DNA from: Citrobacter amalonaticus
GTDB taxonomy: Bacteria > Pseudomonadota > Gammaproteobacteria > Enterobacterales > Enterobacteriaceae
Length of the DNA: 64,000 nucleotides
Direction of reading: 5' to 3'
Assembly: GCF_018323885.1 (NCBI RefSeq)
Contig: NZ_AP024585.1
Coordinates: forward strand, 4,464,001 to 4,528,000
Shown: positions 1 to 9,182 of the stretch, piece by piece
How positions within the stretch are numbered: position 1 is the stretch's first letter
How the letters are laid out: each line of letters begins with the position of its first letter
The notes under the pieces: model-generated
What the model was told of the DNA's origin: nothing
Database searches by the model: none
What the model saw: the letters and a program-made list of their open reading frames with translations, nothing else
Made by a program: the position numbers and the translations under genes

Positions 1-1225
1 AGAACATGGCCGTGATATGCGCCGTGGTGCTGGCGAAAAAGTAATGAGAGTAGACGTAAAGCAGGATCAACAGCAGTGTCGCAATACCCCAGTGGACGCC
101 AAGGTGATTGATTGCCGTCCCCACACTGGTCGCAAGCCAGCCGACCAGTCCCAGTTTGCTGAGGAAATCCGCCATCATCACCAGCGCGGCAAACCAGACA
201 ATGGTATCCCAGGCACCGCGGCACTTAAGGATGTCCTCCCAGTGTAATACCCCCGTCAGCAACAGAATCGATAAACCGATCAGCGCCGCACTGGTGGGGT
301 TAACGGTCCAGCCGCTGCCCATGATCATCGCGGGAACGCCAGCCCACAGGCAGAGCAGCAAAATGAACACCGCCAGCGTGATTTTTTCCGCCAGCGACAG
401 TGGGCCGAGAAGATCCAGCTTTTGCCGGGCGAACTGCGGCGCATTGGGTGTGCGGGTAATGGCGGGTGGATAGAGCCACCAGATGACGATGGGCATCACA
501 ATCAGCGAAACGACCGCCGGAAGAAGCGCCGCAATGGCCCACATCCCCCAGGTCATATTCAGTACCCCATCCGTTCCCTGGGACAAAAAGGTGACAATGA
601 GGGGGTTAGGGGCGGTTGCGGTGATGAACATCGCTGAACTGATCGGGTTAATGTTGTAATTCACCAGCGCCAGATAGCGCCCCGTTGAGCCATTTTCGCT
701 ATTGCCGGGCTGCGATCCAAGGCTGTCGGCAATGGCGCGCATCACCGGGTGAATAATGCCGCCGCCGCGTGCCGTGTTACTTGGGGTGACGGGGGCAATC
801 AGCGTTTCCGCGAGGGTTAATGCCCACGCGATACCTAAGGTTCGCTTACCAAACAACGCAATAAATCCGTAGCCGATACGCGCCCCAAGTCCTGTTTTCA
901 GCAAGCTTTGCGACAGCATGATCGATAAACCGATCAGCCAAATCAGTTGGTTGGAAAAGCCACTCAGCGCATCGTTAAGCGCTGCCGCAGGCTTACCGGG
1001 ATTCGTCACACCGGTCATCGCCACCAGCATGATCGCCACAACAGCAATCGCTCCGATAGGCATCGCTTTGCCGATAATGGCCGCAATCGTACCGATAAAC
1101 AGCGCCAGCAGATGCCATGCCTGTGGCGTCACGTCCGCAGGACAAGGGATGATAAACCAGATGGTCAGTGTGATAACCATCGAGATGATGGCGGGCCAAC
1201 CGCGAATGGGGGTCAATCTATCCAT
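1..1225 (-). CDS. DASS-family anion (dicarboxylate-type) transporter, 3' end cut by window edge
   Basis: The frame is open from an ATG at 1225 leftward to base 1 (408 codons, no stop), so the C-terminus lies outside the window. AAGGA sits about 7 bases before the ATG. The protein is a chain of long hydrophobic segments with the motif PSNTARGG at residues 148-155, the serine-asparagine-threonine cation/substrate loop of the DASS/SLC13 family (TtdT, CitT, YbhI type). By family it should be an inner-membrane symporter or antiporter for di- or tricarboxylates; the substrate cannot be read from sequence. It follows a second, distant anion permease on the same strand after a 112-bp gap, and both lie downstream of the riboside-kinase cluster. 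Good on family, weak on substrate. Confidence 0.85.
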   Translation of the reverse strand, partial: MDRLTPIRGWPAIISMVITLTIWFIIPCPADVTPQAWHLLALFIGTIAAIIGKAMPIGAIAVVAIMLVAMTGVTNPGKPAAALNDALSGFSNQLIWLIGLSIMLSQSLLKTGLGARIGYGFIALFGKRTLGIAWALTLAETLIAPVTPSNTARGGGIIHPVMRAIADSLGSQPGNSENGSTGRYLALVNYNINPISSAMFITATAPNPLIVTFLSQGTDGVLNMTWGMWAIAALLPAVVSLIVMPIVIWWLYPPAITRTPNAPQFARQKLDLLGPLSLAEKITLAVFILLLCLWAGVPAMIMGSGWTVNPTSAALIGLSILLLTGVLHWEDILKCRGAWDTIVWFAALVMMADFLSKLGLVGWLATSVGTAINHLGVHWGIATLLLILLYVYSHYFFASTTAHITAMF

Positions 1226-1337
1226 GGTTCAATCCTTGAGTATCCTGCGCATAAGTATGCGTTTCAGTATTAACCGTCATTCGTGCAGGTAAAACTCACC
1301 ACCCTCTCACAAAACTAAAATAATCAGGCAATTAACA

Positions 1338-2642
1338 CTACAATTTTCCTAATAGATTAAACCATGCATAGTCCAGTGGCAGCAGGATCAGATAAGTCGT
1401 CAGCGCCAGTACCAGACACAGGAGCAGCCCGGCTCTCGCTGGCACCCTGCCTAACGCCATCGCCACCACAATAGGTGATGCCTGATACGGCAGAAGCGGC
1501 GTTGAATAGCCCAGCACCTGAATCATAATCACCGACAGCAGCGGGAATTGCGTTGCCTCAGAAAAGCTCTGCGCCAGGGTGGTATACAGCGCCGGAACGC
1601 CGTTAGCGGTCATAATGAAGTTAAGCGCAGTGGTGATGCCGGTCAGGGCGAGAAAACTGGTGAACGGTTTCTCCGGATCCAGCGGCATCACGTGCAGCAG
1701 CGCTTCACCGACCGCATCGCCAATACCGGTTTGCGTCACTACACTCGCCAGTCCAAGAATACCGGCAACATAAATGCAGGTACGGATGTTAACCCCCGTG
1801 GAAAACTCCTCTCCATTGATGAACCCGACACGCGGTAACAGGGTGATGACCGCTGCCGCCAGCCCGGTCCACGCCGGGCCAATGCCATGCCAGCTTTCGC
1901 TGACCCACATCACCAGCACGACTGCCAGCATCCAGGCCAGTCGTTTTTCGTCGCGGCTCATTGGCTCCGGTGGTGAGAATTCACGTGGCGCATGGGGTTT
2001 TCCGGGAAACAGCCAGCAGATGAGCGCAATCAACAGTCCACCTTTCAGCCAGCCTAATACCGGCGTATGCAGCAGCAGATAAGGCAGATAGTTCAGGTGG
2101 ATACCGTACGATCCTTCCGCCGCCCCGCTCATTACGAGATTCGGCACGTTAGCAGGCAAAATGGTGGCGGAAAGCTGAAAAGTGCCAAAACCCACAGCAA
2201 GCGCCAGACCATACCACGCACGGGTGCCATCGAGGATCCCGGCACGCTTCGCCATCGCTGCAACAACGGGCATCAGCAGCGCGATACGTCCCATATTGGA
2301 GGGCATGACAAACGCCAGTGCATAGCTCAGCAGCACCACGCTTGAGACCATCAGCGGCCAGGATTCCGTCAGCCGTGATGACAACGCTCTTGCCGCCCTG
2401 TCCGCCAGTCCGGTTTTGCGGATCGCCACGCCCAGCACAAAGCCGCTGAATACCAGCCAGAACGCCGAGGAGGCAAAGCCGCCAAAGATGACGTCCGGTG
2501 GGGCGATTTTCGCCACCATCGCCACCGTGAAGAACAGCAGCGCAGTGATAAATTCCGGTAATAGCGAGGTTGCCCAGAGCAGGATGGTGACAATCACCAC
2601 CAACGAGGGCAGAAACAGAGGGTGTGAAAACCAGAGCGACAT
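1338..2642 (-). CDS. SLC13/DASS-like anion permease
   Basis: A 434-residue integral membrane protein with about 11-12 hydrophobic segments and two DASS-like loops, MPSNMGR near residue 115 and MTANGVPAL in the C-terminal half. The ATG at 2642 has AGGAGA about six bases upstream. The SLC13/ArsB-type fold suggests sodium- or proton-coupled uptake of a carboxylate or other anion. It starts 85 bp after the GntR regulator on the same strand, so it may be transcribed with the ADP-ribosylglycohydrolase/riboside kinase operon or from its own promoter. It is clearly a different subfamily from the permease at 1-1225, so the pair is not a recent duplication. Substrate unknown. Confidence 0.82.
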   Translation of the reverse strand: MSLWFSHPLFLPSLVVIVTILLWATSLLPEFITALLFFTVAMVAKIAPPDVIFGGFASSAFWLVFSGFVLGVAIRKTGLADRAARALSSRLTESWPLMVSSVVLLSYALAFVMPSNMGRIALLMPVVAAMAKRAGILDGTRAWYGLALAVGFGTFQLSATILPANVPNLVMSGAAEGSYGIHLNYLPYLLLHTPVLGWLKGGLLIALICWLFPGKPHAPREFSPPEPMSRDEKRLAWMLAVVLVMWVSESWHGIGPAWTGLAAAVITLLPRVGFINGEEFSTGVNIRTCIYVAGILGLASVVTQTGIGDAVGEALLHVMPLDPEKPFTSFLALTGITTALNFIMTANGVPALYTTLAQSFSEATQFPLLSVIMIQVLGYSTPLLPYQASPIVVAMALGRVPARAGLLLCLVLALTTYLILLPLDYAWFNLLGKL

Positions 2643-2727
2643 GCCTGTCTCCTGTTGTTTTTTTCAACAAGAATACGGGGGCATCCCCCTTCTGTAAACG
2701 CGCGTCTCCCCCTAAAAAAGCAGAGGG

Positions 2728-3450
2728 TCAGTGATAATGGATTTCGCCGAAGTAGTCAGACAGCACATAGTAGCGGCAATACTCAAAGGGATGCGCTTCC
2801 CCCGCCATAAACGTCTGGCGCGCCACGGAAAGGAGTGGTTTGTTCTCAGCAATCTGCAGCTTCTCGCATAAATCAGGACTGGGCAGAATGGCATCGACCT
2901 TTTCGATCGCTGAGTCGCTTTTCACATTCAACAGGTGATAAAGCGAGGTATGGGCCAGTTCATCCGCTGTCAGGGTTAATCCCGGAAAGAAGGAGAGATC
3001 GAGATAAATTTTCTCGTGGTTAAACGGGCGATCGTTCAGGTATCGCACCCGAGAAATATAGAGATAGTGATGATGGGCCGGCAGGCTTAAACCATCTTCC
3101 TGCGCGTCGCGCGCCCGGCGTGTGGCGATTTCCAGAATGCGGTTCTCAACCGCCACGCTGGCATCACGCAGGTCGCTGGTGATCCCGCGAAAGGTATGAC
3201 CATAGCTGACGCCTTCCGGCACCGCGCTCACCACGGAACCACTTCCGCGTTGAGAGGTGATCACACCGGCGTTGATCAACTCACTCCACGCCTGCTTCAC
3301 GACGATCAGCGACACATTATAGGTTTGGGCGATCGCTTTTTGCGTTGGCAACTGACTCCCCAGCGGCAGGGTGCCGTTCTGGATCTGCTGGCAGATGATA
3401 TAAAACAACTGCTTATACAGCGGAGTGAAACTCGTTTTATCAACCTGCAA
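2728..3450 (-). CDS. GntR-family (HutC/UTRA) transcriptional regulator, STM4068-like
   Basis: N-terminal winged helix of GntR type (about residues 10-75, beginning PLYKQLFYII, with recognition-helix region YNVSLIVVKQAW) followed by a UTRA effector domain (about 95-235). I chose a TTG start at 3450 because GAGG lies 8 bases upstream and the first domain then begins at the usual distance; a GTG at 3513, overlapping the stop of the previous gene by one base, would add 21 residues. Its position, last after symporter, kinase and glycohydrolase, is the same as Salmonella STM4068, reported as a repressor of the aminoimidazole riboside kinase gene. The obvious operator candidate is the 34-bp palindrome at 7006-7039. 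Confidence 0.85.
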   Translation of the reverse strand: MQVDKTSFTPLYKQLFYIICQQIQNGTLPLGSQLPTQKAIAQTYNVSLIVVKQAWSELINAGVITSQRGSGSVVSAVPEGVSYGHTFRGITSDLRDASVAVENRILEIATRRARDAQEDGLSLPAHHHYLYISRVRYLNDRPFNHEKIYLDLSFFPGLTLTADELAHTSLYHLLNVKSDSAIEKVDAILPSPDLCEKLQIAENKPLLSVARQTFMAGEAHPFEYCRYYVLSDYFGEIHYH

Positions 3451-3512
3451 GCCATTTACCTCGAAAGTCTGCCAGTCGGGGACGGTTGTCGCCGCCCCCG
3501 CAGGGCAGCGCA

Positions 3513-4553
3513 CTACCCTTTAATCTGTCTGGCGAGTTCAGCCAAATCGAAATGATTCATACGATTAACGGTAGTTAAATAGTCGGCAGGAAAAGCATCA
3601 GCACCGTGCCAGGCGCCGGAGAGTGCCCCAACCATGGTGGCGACGGTATCGGTGTCATTGCCGATATTAACGGCGGAAATAATAGCATCAACGGCCGAAT
3701 CCGGACAACACGCGAACAGACCAAACGCGGCCGGAACCGCCTCGCTGACGTGCAACCCGGACCCGATGATATCGGCAATCTCAACAATCGCCGTCTCCCA
3801 ATGGGCGTGCCGCTTACCGATCGCTACCGCCAGTTCAATACGACGCGCCACCGACGGCCCGGCAACCATCATCGCGCCCTGTTCTGCCGCCAGCGCATAA
3901 CCCCTGTCAGCGCCGTAAATCCCGGCCGCAATGATGCTTTCCGCACTCGCCACGGACTGTAACGCCTCGCTGGTTGCAGCCGCCATCGCCGCTGCGCCAG
4001 ACATCGCCAGTACGTTATTATGGGTAAAGCGGCAGATTTCCAGCGCAGTCTGAATCGCTTTTTCTATGTCGCCAGGATGCAGTACGGCGGCAGGCCAAAT
4101 CTTCATTGCCGCGCCGTTGGTGGCTTCCGCATTACCCTTATTGATAATCTGTACCGACTGTTTCTCACCTTCCAGTTCCCCCTGCAGGGACACGCGATTA
4201 TCGTTAAAGATGGCTTTCATCGCGGCTCGGGTGGTTGGCCCGGTAAAATTGGCGTAGTACGGATAGGCCAGCCAGCGCTGGAAGGCTTCACGCATTGCTT
4301 CATCGCTCACCTGACGATGGTGCTGTAGCAGGGCGTCCATGATGTACTTCGCCTGAATAAAGTCATCGGTACACATTCCGGCTTCGTTACAGCGACCAAA
4401 CGTATCGGCGGGCGGTTTCTCAAAACCGGTCACCCAGCCACCAAAGTATTCTCGAATTTGTTGCTGAGTACGCACTTCGGTCGCTGCGCCCATCGCGTCC
4501 GCCGCAGCGGCACCAATCAGGCAGCCCAGTATTTTGTTAATTTCAACGTGCAT
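3513..4553 (-). CDS. ADP-ribosylglycohydrolase family protein, STM4067-like
   Basis: A 346-residue protein of the DraG/ARH fold. The N-terminus GAAAADAMGAATE, the internal TDDF segment and the C-terminal IGNDTDTVATMVGALSG carry the aspartates and threonine that bind the two catalytic metal ions in this family. The ATG at 4553 follows TAAGGAG by six bases. Family members cut N- or O-glycosidic bonds of ADP-ribose or related ribosides. Sitting between a riboside kinase and its regulator suggests a small-molecule nucleoside or riboside substrate rather than a modified protein, but that is inference. Its stop overlaps the alternative GTG start of the GntR gene by one base, consistent with an operon. 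Confidence 0.85.
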   Translation of the reverse strand: MHVEINKILGCLIGAAAADAMGAATEVRTQQQIREYFGGWVTGFEKPPADTFGRCNEAGMCTDDFIQAKYIMDALLQHHRQVSDEAMREAFQRWLAYPYYANFTGPTTRAAMKAIFNDNRVSLQGELEGEKQSVQIINKGNAEATNGAAMKIWPAAVLHPGDIEKAIQTALEICRFTHNNVLAMSGAAAMAAATSEALQSVASAESIIAAGIYGADRGYALAAEQGAMMVAGPSVARRIELAVAIGKRHAHWETAIVEIADIIGSGLHVSEAVPAAFGLFACCPDSAVDAIISAVNIGNDTDTVATMVGALSGAWHGADAFPADYLTTVNRMNHFDLAELARQIKG

Positions 4554-4571
4554 GAATGACTCCTTAACGGT

Positions 4572-5522
4572 TTAGCATATTTTTTCCAGTGGATGACTGG
4601 CGCGAAAAGCCGCGAGCTGTTCAGGATAAGGCAGCGCGGTCATCGCCCCTTTTGCCGTGACCACCATTGCGCCGCAGGCATTGGCTGTACCGATCGCCTG
4701 CGCAAGCAAGTGACTGTCCCAGGAAGCGGCCTGTGAAAGGGTATAAAGCAGCCCGCCGACAAAGGCATCGCCCGCTCCGGTGGTGTCCACCACGGAAATT
4801 TTCGCGGCCGGGAACGCGCATTCGCCCTCTGGCGTCACCAGGTACGCCCCTGCATCGCCCAATGAGATAACGGTGGTTTCACAGCCAAGTTCACGCATCA
4901 GATAGCGTGCGTCCTGCCAGCGTTCGACCTTACCCAGCCAACACAGCTCATCCGCAGAGACCTTGCAGATGGAGGCCAGCGCAATAGATTGTGCGAGTAA
5001 GGGGACGATTTCCTGGATATCCCGCCACATGCTGACGCGCAGGTTAACGTCGAACATGACGTGCCCTCCCGCCGTCTTCATGCGTCTGGCGCCTTCCAGA
5101 CACGCCTCACGCGCCGGACTGTCTGTCAGGCCAATCGAGCTGAAGTAAAACCACTCGTTGGCGCTGAAAGTCGGTAAATCCTGCACCGAGACAAAAGTGT
5201 CCGCGCCGGGATGTACCAGATAGGTAAAACTGCGCTCGCCTTCTGGCGTCAGATTGACGATCAGTACCGCGCTGGTTTGCTGTGGGTCGAGGCGCAATGA
5301 CCCCACACCTACCCCGTTTTCTGCCAGCGTCTGGCGGAGAAAACGTCCGGCGTCATCCTCCCCAAGACAGCCGATAAATTCACAGTCGCCACCCAGTCGC
5401 GCGATGCAAACGGCGACGTTAGCCGATGCCCCCCCCGGACATTTCAGGTAGGTGTCCGCGCCTTCCGGCACCAGATCTACGGACGCGTCGCCAATCACCC
5501 AGACTTTTTTGAGATGACTCAT
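4572..5522 (-). CDS. PfkB-family sugar kinase, aminoimidazole riboside kinase type (STM4066-like)
   Basis: A 316-residue ribokinase-fold kinase. PfkB signature 1 is CPGGASANVAVCIARLGG near residues 29-46 and signature 2 is DTTGAGDAFVGGLL near 245, with the catalytic aspartate in GAGD. I start at the ATG at 5522, preceded by GAGGAGCAG; a longer upstream ATG would overlap the previous gene's stop and has no better ribosome site. The gene matches by position Salmonella stm4066, whose product phosphorylates 5-aminoimidazole riboside to AIR and so feeds purine and thiamine synthesis. It lies between a GPH symporter and an ADP-ribosylglycohydrolase. Fructokinase activity is the alternative from sequence alone. 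Confidence 0.85.
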   Translation of the reverse strand: MSHLKKVWVIGDASVDLVPEGADTYLKCPGGASANVAVCIARLGGDCEFIGCLGEDDAGRFLRQTLAENGVGVGSLRLDPQQTSAVLIVNLTPEGERSFTYLVHPGADTFVSVQDLPTFSANEWFYFSSIGLTDSPAREACLEGARRMKTAGGHVMFDVNLRVSMWRDIQEIVPLLAQSIALASICKVSADELCWLGKVERWQDARYLMRELGCETTVISLGDAGAYLVTPEGECAFPAAKISVVDTTGAGDAFVGGLLYTLSQAASWDSHLLAQAIGTANACGAMVVTAKGAMTALPYPEQLAAFRASHPLEKIC

Positions 5523-5532
5523 CTGCTCCTCC

Positions 5533-6867
5533 TCACGCCTGACGCTGCGCCAGTTCACTCTGGATATCGCGGTAATAATCGTTGTTGATCAGATACTTTT
5601 TCATCACCACGCCAACCACCAGATGGAAGACGGCAGGGATGAGCGTCATCATCAGCGCAATCCCGGTCAGCGAGCTTGCACTCTGCTGGACATCCGCCTG
5701 GTAGCCGAAGTGGCTCAGCAGGAAGCCAAGGACGCCGCCGGCAATCCCCATCCCGAATTTCTGAAAGAACAGAATGCCGCCGAAAGCCAGTCCGGAAACG
5801 CGTAGCCCGGTTTTCTTCTCGCCGTAATCGACGGCCTCCGCGATGGAAGACCAGAACACCGGCATTTGCATGTCGCAGAAGAAGTTGATGAGAAAGTAAA
5901 AGACAAAGGCGAGGATCAGGTTCTGCTGCCCGACGCAAAGATACATGCCGATACTCAGCGCGAAGGTCATCAGTTGGGTGTAGCGGAACATTTTTATTTT
6001 GTCCCAGAACTTAGTCACCCACGTGGTCGCAATCATCGCCAGAATAGACGCCACCACGCCGACGGTCAGGAACGGTGAAATCAGGCTGTCACCGCCATTC
6101 AGATAATATTTGGCGTAATAGGCCGCGACCGAACCGCGGATCACGTAGCCGCACATCAGCAACATAATCACCACGCCCAGAATCAGCCACTGGTCGTTAC
6201 GCAGTAAATTCGCGAACTGCTGTTTGACGGACAGTGACGGCAATTCAGGCTCGCTGCGTTCGCGGGTGGTCATAAAGCAGAAGATAAACAGCACGGCGCC
6301 CATCGCCCCCATCAGGCCCATAGAGAGCTGATAACCCAGCGCTTTATTGCCCTGTCCCAGCCAGACCGCCAGCATGGGAACCACAATCGTCACCAGAAAC
6401 GCGGCGATTTTGGTCATCACAAAACGATACCCGTTGGCGCTCAGACGCTCGCCCGGATCGTCCGTGATGACACCAATCAGAGAGATATAAGGGATAGTGA
6501 TCGCCGTATAGACCAGCGTCATCAGAATGTAAGTGAAATAGGCCCATGCCAGCTTCGCCATATACGCCATATCCGGCGTGATAAACATCAGATAGACGGC
6601 AAAGCCAAATGGAATGGCAAACCATAACAACCATGGACGATAGCGTCCCCAGCGGGTCGACACTTTGTCGGTCAGCATTCCCATTGCCGGATCGATAATG
6701 GCATCGATCATCCGCACCACCACCAGCAGCACACCCACATCCGCTGCCCGTAAACCGTAAATATCCGTGTAGAAATATGCCAGCAGTAGCTGCATGGCAA
6801 TAATCACTACGTTGATCGCCATATCCCCGGCGCCGAAACCTATTTTTTCCACGATAGACAATTTCAT
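5533..6867 (-). CDS. GPH-family (MelB-like) glycoside/nucleoside:cation symporter, STM4065-like
   Basis: A 444-residue MFS-fold permease of the glycoside-pentoside-hexuronide family: 12 hydrophobic segments, the N-terminal GAGDMAINV and the D(A)IIDPAMGMLTDK motif (near residue 55) that holds the cation-binding aspartates in MelB-type carriers, and a loop RWGRYRPW just after. The ATG at 6867 has AAGGAA eight bases upstream. It is first in the minus-strand operon symporter-kinase-glycohydrolase-regulator, ten bases before the kinase start. The likely job is uptake of the riboside that the kinase phosphorylates; other glycosides cannot be excluded. Confidence 0.85.
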   Translation of the reverse strand: MKLSIVEKIGFGAGDMAINVVIIAMQLLLAYFYTDIYGLRAADVGVLLVVVRMIDAIIDPAMGMLTDKVSTRWGRYRPWLLWFAIPFGFAVYLMFITPDMAYMAKLAWAYFTYILMTLVYTAITIPYISLIGVITDDPGERLSANGYRFVMTKIAAFLVTIVVPMLAVWLGQGNKALGYQLSMGLMGAMGAVLFIFCFMTTRERSEPELPSLSVKQQFANLLRNDQWLILGVVIMLLMCGYVIRGSVAAYYAKYYLNGGDSLISPFLTVGVVASILAMIATTWVTKFWDKIKMFRYTQLMTFALSIGMYLCVGQQNLILAFVFYFLINFFCDMQMPVFWSSIAEAVDYGEKKTGLRVSGLAFGGILFFQKFGMGIAGGVLGFLLSHFGYQADVQQSASSLTGIALMMTLIPAVFHLVVGVVMKKYLINNDYYRDIQSELAQRQA

Positions 6868-7005
6868 ATCGGTATTCCTTTTGCGCCGTTCAGCGCAAGA
6901 ATGTCGAAAAAAGGATGACGTAACTACGTGAAATAAAAGCTTTTATGATTAACGCATGACCCAGAAAACCAGGATCAGGCGTTATGAGGGAGTGTAATGG
7001 AACCA

Positions 7006-7039
7006 CAAAAGATATAAAGGTATACCTTTATATCTTTTG
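7006..7039. promoter_or_regulatory. 34-bp perfect palindrome, probable operator of the riboside operon
   Basis: Bases 7006-7039 form an unbroken inverted repeat of 17 bp per arm centred on GGTATACC (7019-7026). It lies 139 bp upstream of the symporter start on the minus strand and inside the otherwise gene-free 6868-7132. GntR-type dimers of the HutC branch bind short palindromes with a GT..AC core, so the UTRA regulator of the same operon is the likely ligand. A 34-bp length could hold two overlapping dimer sites. It is A/T-rich and far from the preceding gene's stop, so a terminator is less likely. Confidence 0.6.
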
Positions 7040-7132
7040 ACCGAATTCACATTATTTTAACCAACGATACATCTTCGCTGGCCTGAAGTGGGAGATTGAG
7101 CAAAAAAACGCCGACAACCGTCGGCGTGGCGA

Positions 7133-7888
7133 TCAGGGCTGAGTCAGGAGCTTACAGTCGTGATCCTGAATTTCTTCTGCCGACGCCCGGTTAAACGCCA
7201 GCATGTTGCGCTGCGTGGCCAACAGAACAAAAGCGTCATCACTTTGACGCGCCAGCGCCAGCGCGTAGCTGCCCATTCGCTCACGCGCTTCCGGCACCTC
7301 TTCGGCCAGCATCATAAACGGACTGCGCTGCGCCAGTTCGCTTTCTGTCACGCGACGGGCGAGATACTCATGCCCGCGCAGTCCGCCCGGCAGCGGTAAC
7401 CAGCGGGTGCTGATTTTGGTCTGGTTAGCGTCCAGTTGCGCTCTGACATCAGGACGAAGGCAGGAAATATGGATGTGGAAATGGTTTTGCGTCCGTCCGC
7501 TGCGCGAATTGATTGCCAGCGACACGACGCTGTCCGGAATATCCTTGCCATACTTTTGGCTCATGAAATCGCGCGCCTGCCAGGCCAGCCAGAAGAAATT
7601 CGGCGTGTATTGTTCTACCAGCAACGGACTCTCGGTGCCATTAATGCGATAAGTCGGCATCAGCAGATATTGCAGCGGACCATTGCGATCTTTAAAGACC
7701 ACATATCCAGCATCGGGCTTCACTTCGACACATGGCGCAGGGTTTTGATGCTGCAACTGGTTGGGCAGGCATTGCTCAAGCACAATCTTACGCAACGCAT
7801 CCGGGTTTCCGGCCAGCTTCCAGTAGCCAAAACCTGCCGCAGCGGCAATAACGACAACGGCCAGTAGTCCATAGCCTGTTTTTTTCAT
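7133..7888 (-). CDS. cdh: CDP-diacylglycerol pyrophosphatase
   Basis: A 251-residue protein, the same length as E. coli Cdh, which hydrolyses CDP-diacylglycerol to phosphatidate and CMP at the inner membrane. An N-terminal hydrophobic anchor (about residues 4-21) is followed by a periplasmic or membrane-bound domain with the HIT-like stretch [13 protein letters not shown] (about residues 143-155), whose histidines are catalytic in this fold. Start at ATG 7888 after AGGGAAC; an upstream frame extension to 7930 has no ribosome site. It lies downstream of sbp, as in E. coli, but tpiA, next in E. coli, is replaced here by the riboside cluster. Confidence 0.93.
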   Translation of the reverse strand: MKKTGYGLLAVVVIAAAAGFGYWKLAGNPDALRKIVLEQCLPNQLQHQNPAPCVEVKPDAGYVVFKDRNGPLQYLLMPTYRINGTESPLLVEQYTPNFFWLAWQARDFMSQKYGKDIPDSVVSLAINSRSGRTQNHFHIHISCLRPDVRAQLDANQTKISTRWLPLPGGLRGHEYLARRVTESELAQRSPFMMLAEEVPEARERMGSYALALARQSDDAFVLLATQRNMLAFNRASAEEIQDHDCKLLTQP

Positions 7889-7945
7889 AACGCGTTCCCT
7901 GTATCTCAACGGCCTGCAAGAGTAACGCAAAATGATGACAAATAA

Positions 7946-7974
7946 AAAAGCCCGGCGGTAAATACCCCGGGCTT
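7946..7974 (-). terminator. Rho-independent terminator of sbp
   Basis: On the minus strand, just after the sbp stop, AAGCCCGG pairs with CCGGGCTT and is followed by six T residues. It sits between sbp and cdh, so cdh probably has its own promoter or depends on read-through. Confidence 0.8.
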
Positions 7975-7990
7975 CTTCTCCTGCCAGCTC

Positions 7991-8980
7991 TTAACGCTTG
8001 CTGATTTGATCGAACGTTCCGCCATTCGAGAAGTGTTCTTTTTGCGCTTTCGTCCAGCCACCGAACGTTTCATCAATGGTAAAGAGTTTCAGCTTCGGAA
8101 ACGCATTTTCGTATTTCTTCGCCACCTCTGCATCACGCGGACGGTAGTAGTTTTTCGCCGCAATCTCCTGACCTTCCGGTGAGTAGAGATACTTTAGATA
8201 GGCTTCCGCCACGGCCTGAGTGCCTTTCTTCTCGGTCACTTTATCCACAACGGAGACCGTCGGTTCAGCCAGAATGGATTCGCTCGGCGTCACGATTTCA
8301 AATTTATCTTTGCCCAGCTCATTGGTCGCCAGCAGCGCTTCGTTCTCCCAGGCGATCAGCACGTCGCCGATGCCGCGTTCGACAAAGGTATTGGTCGCAC
8401 CGCGTGCGCCAGAGTCCAGCACTTCGACATTCTTAAACAGCGCCTTCACAAAGTCCTGCGCTTTTGCCTGATCGTTGTTGTTGTGGTGCAGCGCATAACC
8501 CCAGGCAGCCAGATAGTTCCAGCGTGCGCCGCCGGAGCTTTTCGGGTTAGGCGTGATCACCGAAACGCCAGGCTTAACCAGATCGTTCCAGTCATGAATT
8601 TGCTTCGGGTTGCCTTTACGCACCAGGAACACAATGGTAGAGGTGTAAGGCGCAGAGTTGTCCGGCAGGCGTTTGATCCAGTTTTTATCAATACGACCAC
8701 GCTCGGCAATCGCATCCACATCATAGGCCAGCGCCAGTGTCACCACATCCGCCTCAATGCCGTTAATCACCGAGGTCGCCTGTTTGCCTGACCCGCCGTG
8801 TGACTGACGAATCACCACGTTATCGCCCGTTTCTTGCTTCCAGTGTGCGCTAAACGCTTTGTTGTACTGCTCGTACAGCTCACGCGTTGGATCGTAAGAC
8901 ACGTTCAGTAATTGAATATCCTTTGCCAGAACGCCGCTGGATGCCAGCAGCAAAGTTAACCCCACGCCCCATTTGTTCAT
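7991..8980 (-). CDS. sbp: Periplasmic sulfate-binding protein
   Basis: A 329-residue exported protein, identical in length to E. coli Sbp. Signal peptide residues 1-19 end in VLA, and the mature protein starts [17 protein letters not shown], the family's N-terminal signature. SHGGSGKQ near residue 60 is the classical PBP/sulfate-binding loop. It binds sulfate or thiosulfate and delivers it to the CysTWA ABC importer encoded elsewhere. Position between pfkA and cdh is as in E. coli. Regulation by CysB is known for the family; I did not identify a CysB site with confidence in the A/T-rich 8981-9090. Confidence 0.95.
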   Translation of the reverse strand: MNKWGVGLTLLLASSGVLAKDIQLLNVSYDPTRELYEQYNKAFSAHWKQETGDNVVIRQSHGGSGKQATSVINGIEADVVTLALAYDVDAIAERGRIDKNWIKRLPDNSAPYTSTIVFLVRKGNPKQIHDWNDLVKPGVSVITPNPKSSGGARWNYLAAWGYALHHNNNDQAKAQDFVKALFKNVEVLDSGARGATNTFVERGIGDVLIAWENEALLATNELGKDKFEIVTPSESILAEPTVSVVDKVTEKKGTQAVAEAYLKYLYSPEGQEIAAKNYYRPRDAEVAKKYENAFPKLKLFTIDETFGGWTKAQKEHFSNGGTFDQISKR

Positions 8981-9094
8981 CGCCCAACTCTCTTATGTTG
9001 TGTTGTGATGAGCAAAGCGTGCCAGAAAGGTATCCAAACATTAAAGAATAAAAAAAGATTGGCTATAACGTGAGGGAATATATGGAGGGTGTAT

Positions 9095-9174
9095 ACCGGA
9101 TGGCGGCTGACGCCTTATCCGGCCTACAAGTCTTGCGATCTGTAGGCCGGGTAAGCGTAGCGCCATCAGGCGCA
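9095..9174. repeat. BIME (paired REP/PU palindromes)
   Basis: Two REP units in inverted orientation: GCGGCTGACGCCTTATCCGG on one side and GGCCGGGTAAGCGTAGCGCC on the other, separated by about 20 bases, in the gap downstream of pfkA. Such elements stabilise upstream mRNA ends and bind gyrase or IHF. Confidence 0.85.
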
Positions 9175-9182
9175 GAAAAGAA

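Noticed and set aside
1..1225. Apparent lack of a long complete frame at the left end, with only short overlapping frames
   Set aside because: The minus-strand frame is open across the whole stretch and just has no stop inside the window; it is a truncated DASS transporter gene.
7006..7039. 34-bp palindrome as terminator of cdh
   Set aside because: It is 94 bp beyond the cdh stop, has an A/T-rich stem with no following T tract distinct from the repeat, and lies in the promoter region of the next operon; an operator explains it better.
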